Source of the DNA: Thermodesulfatator sp.
Lineage (GTDB): Bacteria > Desulfobacterota > Thermodesulfobacteria > Thermodesulfobacteriales > Thermodesulfobacteriaceae
Direction: 5' to 3'
NCBI GenBank assembly: GCA_027036915.1
Contig: JALWCD010000124.1
Span: forward strand, 1-9,445
DNA: 9,445 nucleotides
In this document: piece by piece, positions 7,102 to 9,445 of the stretch
Layout: the number at the start of each line of letters is the position of its first letter
How positions within the stretch are numbered: the first letter of the stretch is position 1
Program-made: the position numbers and the translations under genes
The notes under the pieces: generated by a model
Databases searched by the model: none
Seen by the model: the letters and a program-made list of their open reading frames with translations, nothing else
What the model was told of the DNA's origin: nothing

Positions 7102-8141
7102 ACTATAAACTCTCTAATAGCTTGGGCGATAGAAATTACACCAATCTTATCAAGTAGAGAAAGATAATCACGATCAAAATCTTTAGAAAACTTTATTTTA
7201 GAACCAAGGGAAACCGGCTTAACATCAATTTTTAATTTTTCTTTCAAAAACTCCAGTATACCCGGAATGTTAGCCCCACCACCAATAACAAAAATCTCTT
7301 CAGGAGAAATATAATATTTGCTTTTAAAAATATTAAAACTATTCTCAATTTCTTCTATCAAATTACGCAAAAATTCGGTATAAATTTCCTTTATCGTATA
7401 ACCTCGCTCATCATCAGGAATTTGAAATTGCAACTTTTCCGCATCATCTAAAGAAACCTCTAACTCTTGAGCAATATTATGTAGGACATAAGAAAGACCA
7501 TAAGTGATTTCTCTGGAAAATAAAGGACCCACCTTATCTGTAAATATGGTCAAAGTTTTCGAAAAACCTATATCGATAACTAACCTAACATTAGGACCAT
7601 ACAAAAACTCAAAAAGATTAGATATTGCAAAAACATCTACATCAATAGCATTAACATTAATATTGATTTTAGAAAAAATTTCTAATAGATTGTCAACTTG
7701 CTCTTTTTTGGCGGTAGCAAAAACTATTTCATATTTGTCTTTTTCCTTTAAAAAAGGCACATAATCAACATAAATATCGTTTATATCAAAGGGCACGAAA
7801 CTTTCTATTTCCGAAAGAACAGCTTGACTAAAATCTTCGCCCTCTACAAAACCAAGAGGAATCCGATCATAAAAGGTAGTATAAGCATATAGACCGAGAT
7901 TAAGGAGACGACTCTTGGGCCTTAAATTTTCCAGCAAAGTTTTAAAAGCCATTAAAAATTTCTCTTCATCTTTAATAACACCATCCACTACCGTCTCAGG
8001 CGGAATTCTGATCTGAGAAAAACCGGTCACAATGATGGAAGAACCTCTTTGATAGGCTTCCGCAAGCTTAAGGGAATAACTGCCTATATCTAACCCTAAA
8101 AAAGCGCGTCTTCCACCCAGAAGACCCAATGATATAAACAT
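7098..8141 (-). CDS. pilM: Type IV pilus actin-like ATPase PilM
   Basis: An actin/FtsA-like cytoplasmic ATP-binding protein that attaches to the PilN tail and connects the pilus alignment complex with the motor platform. Counting from the chosen start (347 residues), the phosphate-1 motif is FLGLDIGSYSLKL (14-26), the PilM-typical IESFVPFDINDIYVDYVPF lies at 112-130, the phosphate-2 motif is LVIDIGFSKT (187-196) and the adenosine motif is FVIGGGANIPGIL (284-296). I chose ATG 8141-8139 because AAGGGGGT lies just upstream. An in-frame ATG at 8162-8160, seven codons earlier, has no ribosome site and falls on the likely -10 box. A 354-residue product from 8162 remains possible. It is the first gene of the leftward operon and its TGA overlaps pilN. 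Composition is very AT-rich, down to about 20% GC in one 60-base line. Confidence 0.93.
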   Translation of the reverse strand: MFISLGLLGGRRAFLGLDIGSYSLKLAEAYQRGSSIIVTGFSQIRIPPETVVDGVIKDEEKFLMAFKTLLENLRPKSRLLNLGLYAYTTFYDRIPLGFVEGEDFSQAVLSEIESFVPFDINDIYVDYVPFLKEKDKYEIVFATAKKEQVDNLLEIFSKININVNAIDVDVFAISNLFEFLYGPNVRLVIDIGFSKTLTIFTDKVGPLFSREITYGLSYVLHNIAQELEVSLDDAEKLQFQIPDDERGYTIKEIYTEFLRNLIEEIENSFNIFKSKYYISPEEIFVIGGGANIPGILEFLKEKLKIDVKPVSLGSKIKFSKDFDRDYLSLLDKIGVISIAQAIREFIV

Positions 8142-8144
8142 TCT

Positions 8145-8152
8145 ACCCCCTT
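8145..8152 (-). promoter_or_regulatory. Ribosome binding site of pilM
   Basis: AAGGGGGT, one mismatch from the consensus AAGGAGGT, lies 3 nt before ATG 8141-8139. It decides the start in favour of 8141 over the upstream ATG at 8162, which has no comparable site. Confidence 0.6.
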
Positions 8153-8157
8153 GATTT

Positions 8158-8187
8158 TTCATAGCTTAAAATCGTAGCGCTTGTCAA
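8158..8187 (-). promoter_or_regulatory. Candidate sigma-70-type promoter of the pilM operon
   Basis: A perfect -35 TTGACA at 8187-8182, an 18-nt spacer and TATGAA at 8163-8158 (4 of 6 matches to TATAAT). Transcription would begin near 8151, leaving a leader of only about 10 nt that carries the pilM ribosome site. This is a consensus match by eye only. Confidence 0.5.
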
Positions 8188-8208
8188 GAAGCAAAATTAT
8201 CTTAAAGT
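8181..8208 (+). promoter_or_regulatory. Candidate promoter of lepA, sharing its -35 with the pilM promoter
   Basis: TTGTCA at 8181-8186 (5 of 6 matches), a 16-nt spacer and TAAAGT at 8203-8208 (4 of 6). The -35 occupies the same base pairs as the -35 of the opposite promoter, within the quasi-palindrome CTTGTCAAG. The predicted leader to the lepA start would be roughly 90 nt. The -10 match is weak. Confidence 0.3.
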
Positions 8209-8307
8209 TAATACGGGTCAAAAATAATCCCTCCTCCGGGAGAGGCGGACGTTTTCCTCGCATCGCTCCCGGAAGGGGAAAATAAATTTTCGGTAGGCCG
8301 GAAGTCC

Positions 8308-9445
8308 ATGAAGGTTTTTCCTCAGGAAAGGATAAGAAACTTTTCCATCATTGCTCACGTGGACCATGGAAAGTCCACGCTGGCCGATCGTCTGCTGGAG
8401 GCCACCGGAGCGGTCTCCGAAAGGGAGATGCGGGAGCAGTTTCTGGATAAACTGGATCTCGAACGGGAACGGGGGATCACCATCAAGGCCCAGGCGGTAC
8501 GGCTTTACTATCAGGCCGAAGACGGAGAGGTCTATCAACTCAACCTCATCGATACTCCGGGCCATGTGGATTTTTCCTACGAAGTCTCGCGGGCCCTTTC
8601 GGCCTGCGAGGGAGCCCTTCTGGTGGTCGACGCCTCCCAAGGGGTGGAGGCGCAGACCCTGGCCAACGTCTATCTGGCCCTGGAAAACGACCTGGAGATC
8701 ATCCCGGTCCTCAATAAAATCGACCTGCCCCAGGCCGATCCCGAACGAGTCAGACGGGAAATAGAGGAGATCATCGGCCTTGACGCCTCGGAGGCCATTC
8801 TGGCCAGCGCCAAAATGGGTATCGGCACCAAGGAAATCCTTGAGGCTATCGTGAAGAAGATCCCCCCTCCCAAAGGAGATCGCCGGAGCCCCCTGCGGGC
8901 CCTTATCTTCGATTCCTGGTACGATCCCTATCTGGGGGTGGTGGTTCTCATCCGGGTGGTGGAGGGCCGTATCCATCCCGGACAGAAGATCCGTCTGCTC
9001 TCCACCGGAAAGGTCTACGAGGTCACCAAGGTGGGAATCTTTGCCCCCCACCCCACCTCGGTGGATGCCCTTTACGCCGGGGAGGTGGGCTTCTTTGCCG
9101 CAGGCATCAAGGAGGTTCGGGAAACCCGTATCGGAGACACCGTGACCGAAGCCGGAGCCGAAGTGAAACCTCTTCCGGGATTCCGGGAGATCAAGCCCAT
9201 GGTCTTTGCCGGGATCTTTCCGGTGGAAAGCGACGATTACGAAGATCTTCGGGAAGCCATCGAAAAACTCTGGTTAAACGATCCGGCCTTCTCCTACGAG
9301 CCGGAGACCTCCGCCGCCCTGGGGTTCGGCTTCCGTTGCGGTTTTCAGGGCCTCCTCCACATGGAAATCGTACAGGAACGACTGGAAAGAGAATTCGGTC
9401 TCAACCTCATCACCACCGCACCCTCGGTGCGTTACCGGGTGGAAC
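8308..9445 (+). CDS. lepA: Elongation factor 4 (LepA), 5' part, cut by window edge
   Basis: A ribosome-associated translational GTPase (EF4). The first 379 residues of a protein usually near 600 are visible; the C-terminal domains lie beyond the window. GTPase motifs are all intact: G1 AHVDHGKST (16-24), switch I/G2 RGITIK (55-60), G3 DTPGH (82-86), G4 NKID (136-139) and G5 SAK (167-169). Domain II follows (about 190-290), and the family-specific [14 protein letters not shown] (340-353) with [10 protein letters not shown] identifies LepA rather than EF-G or TypA. ATG 8308-8310 gives the expected short N-terminus before [12 protein letters not shown]. The ribosome site is weak: GGAAG lies only 3 nt upstream. 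The gene diverges from pilM and is GC-rich, unlike the neighbouring pil genes. No functional link with the pili is implied by sequence. Confidence 0.97.
   Translation, partial: MKVFPQERIRNFSIIAHVDHGKSTLADRLLEATGAVSEREMREQFLDKLDLERERGITIKAQAVRLYYQAEDGEVYQLNLIDTPGHVDFSYEVSRALSACEGALLVVDASQGVEAQTLANVYLALENDLEIIPVLNKIDLPQADPERVRREIEEIIGLDASEAILASAKMGIGTKEILEAIVKKIPPPKGDRRSPLRALIFDSWYDPYLGVVVLIRVVEGRIHPGQKIRLLSTGKVYEVTKVGIFAPHPTSVDALYAGEVGFFAAGIKEVRETRIGDTVTEAGAEVKPLPGFREIKPMVFAGIFPVESDDYEDLREAIEKLWLNDPAFSYEPETSAALGFGFRCGFQGLLHMEIVQERLEREFGLNLITTAPSVRYRVE

Noticed and set aside
8220..8260. GC-rich stretch with CCTCC/GGGAG complementarity upstream of lepA, considered as a terminator or structured leader
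   Set aside because: The stem is short and imperfect and no T-run follows in either direction; no known riboswitch features are seen.
8218..9051. Minus-strand open frame of 277 codons opposite lepA
   Set aside because: It is antisense to the conserved GTPase domain of lepA; the translation is Gly/Asp/His-rich with no domain, as expected of a shadow frame.

Overview
This window is bacterial chromosome, densely packed, with two transcription units that diverge from a roughly 145-170 bp intergenic region near 8142-8307. A partial lepA (elongation factor 4) runs rightward and leaves the window at the right edge. A leftward run of eight tightly packed genes fills the rest: pilM, pilN, pilO, pilP, pilQ, an M20-family amidohydrolase, a GCS2-type carboxylate-amine ligase, and a gamma-glutamyltransferase-family protein cut by the left edge. 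Junctions in the run are 4-14 nt overlaps or gaps of at most 9 nt. No terminator-like hairpin is visible between genes, so one polycistronic message is plausible.

The pil genes are the standard type IV pilus alignment complex of a diderm (Gram-negative-type) bacterium: a cytoplasmic actin-like PilM, bitopic inner-membrane PilN and PilO, the lipoprotein PilP, and the outer-membrane secretin PilQ. They would connect the inner-membrane motor platform to the pore through which the pilus leaves the cell. The three downstream genes encode enzymes without export signals that make or break amide bonds (amidohydrolase, ATP-dependent ligase, Ntn-hydrolase). They look like a small metabolic cassette attached to the pilus operon, and I cannot assign their substrate.

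Base composition changes strongly along the leftward run. pilM, pilN and pilO are AT-rich (sampled 60-base lines about 20-42% GC), pilP is about 40-43%, pilQ about 52-55%, and a sampled line in the amidohydrolase is about 68%; lepA on the other side is again GC-rich (about 65% in a sampled line). The lysine-rich AT-rich genes beside arginine- and glutamate-rich GC-rich genes, and the compact layout, would fit a thermophilic Desulfobacterota/Thermodesulfobacteria-like lineage. That placement is a low-confidence guess from general appearance.

Points most worth a second look are: the GGT-family protein, which keeps the nucleophilic threonine but has lost several residues that bind the gamma-glutamyl group in classical enzymes; the amide-chemistry cassette joined to pilMNOPQ; the composition gradient within one operon; and an apparent pair of divergent promoters sharing one -35 element between pilM and lepA. 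I found no RNA genes, mobile elements, CRISPR arrays or long repeats.
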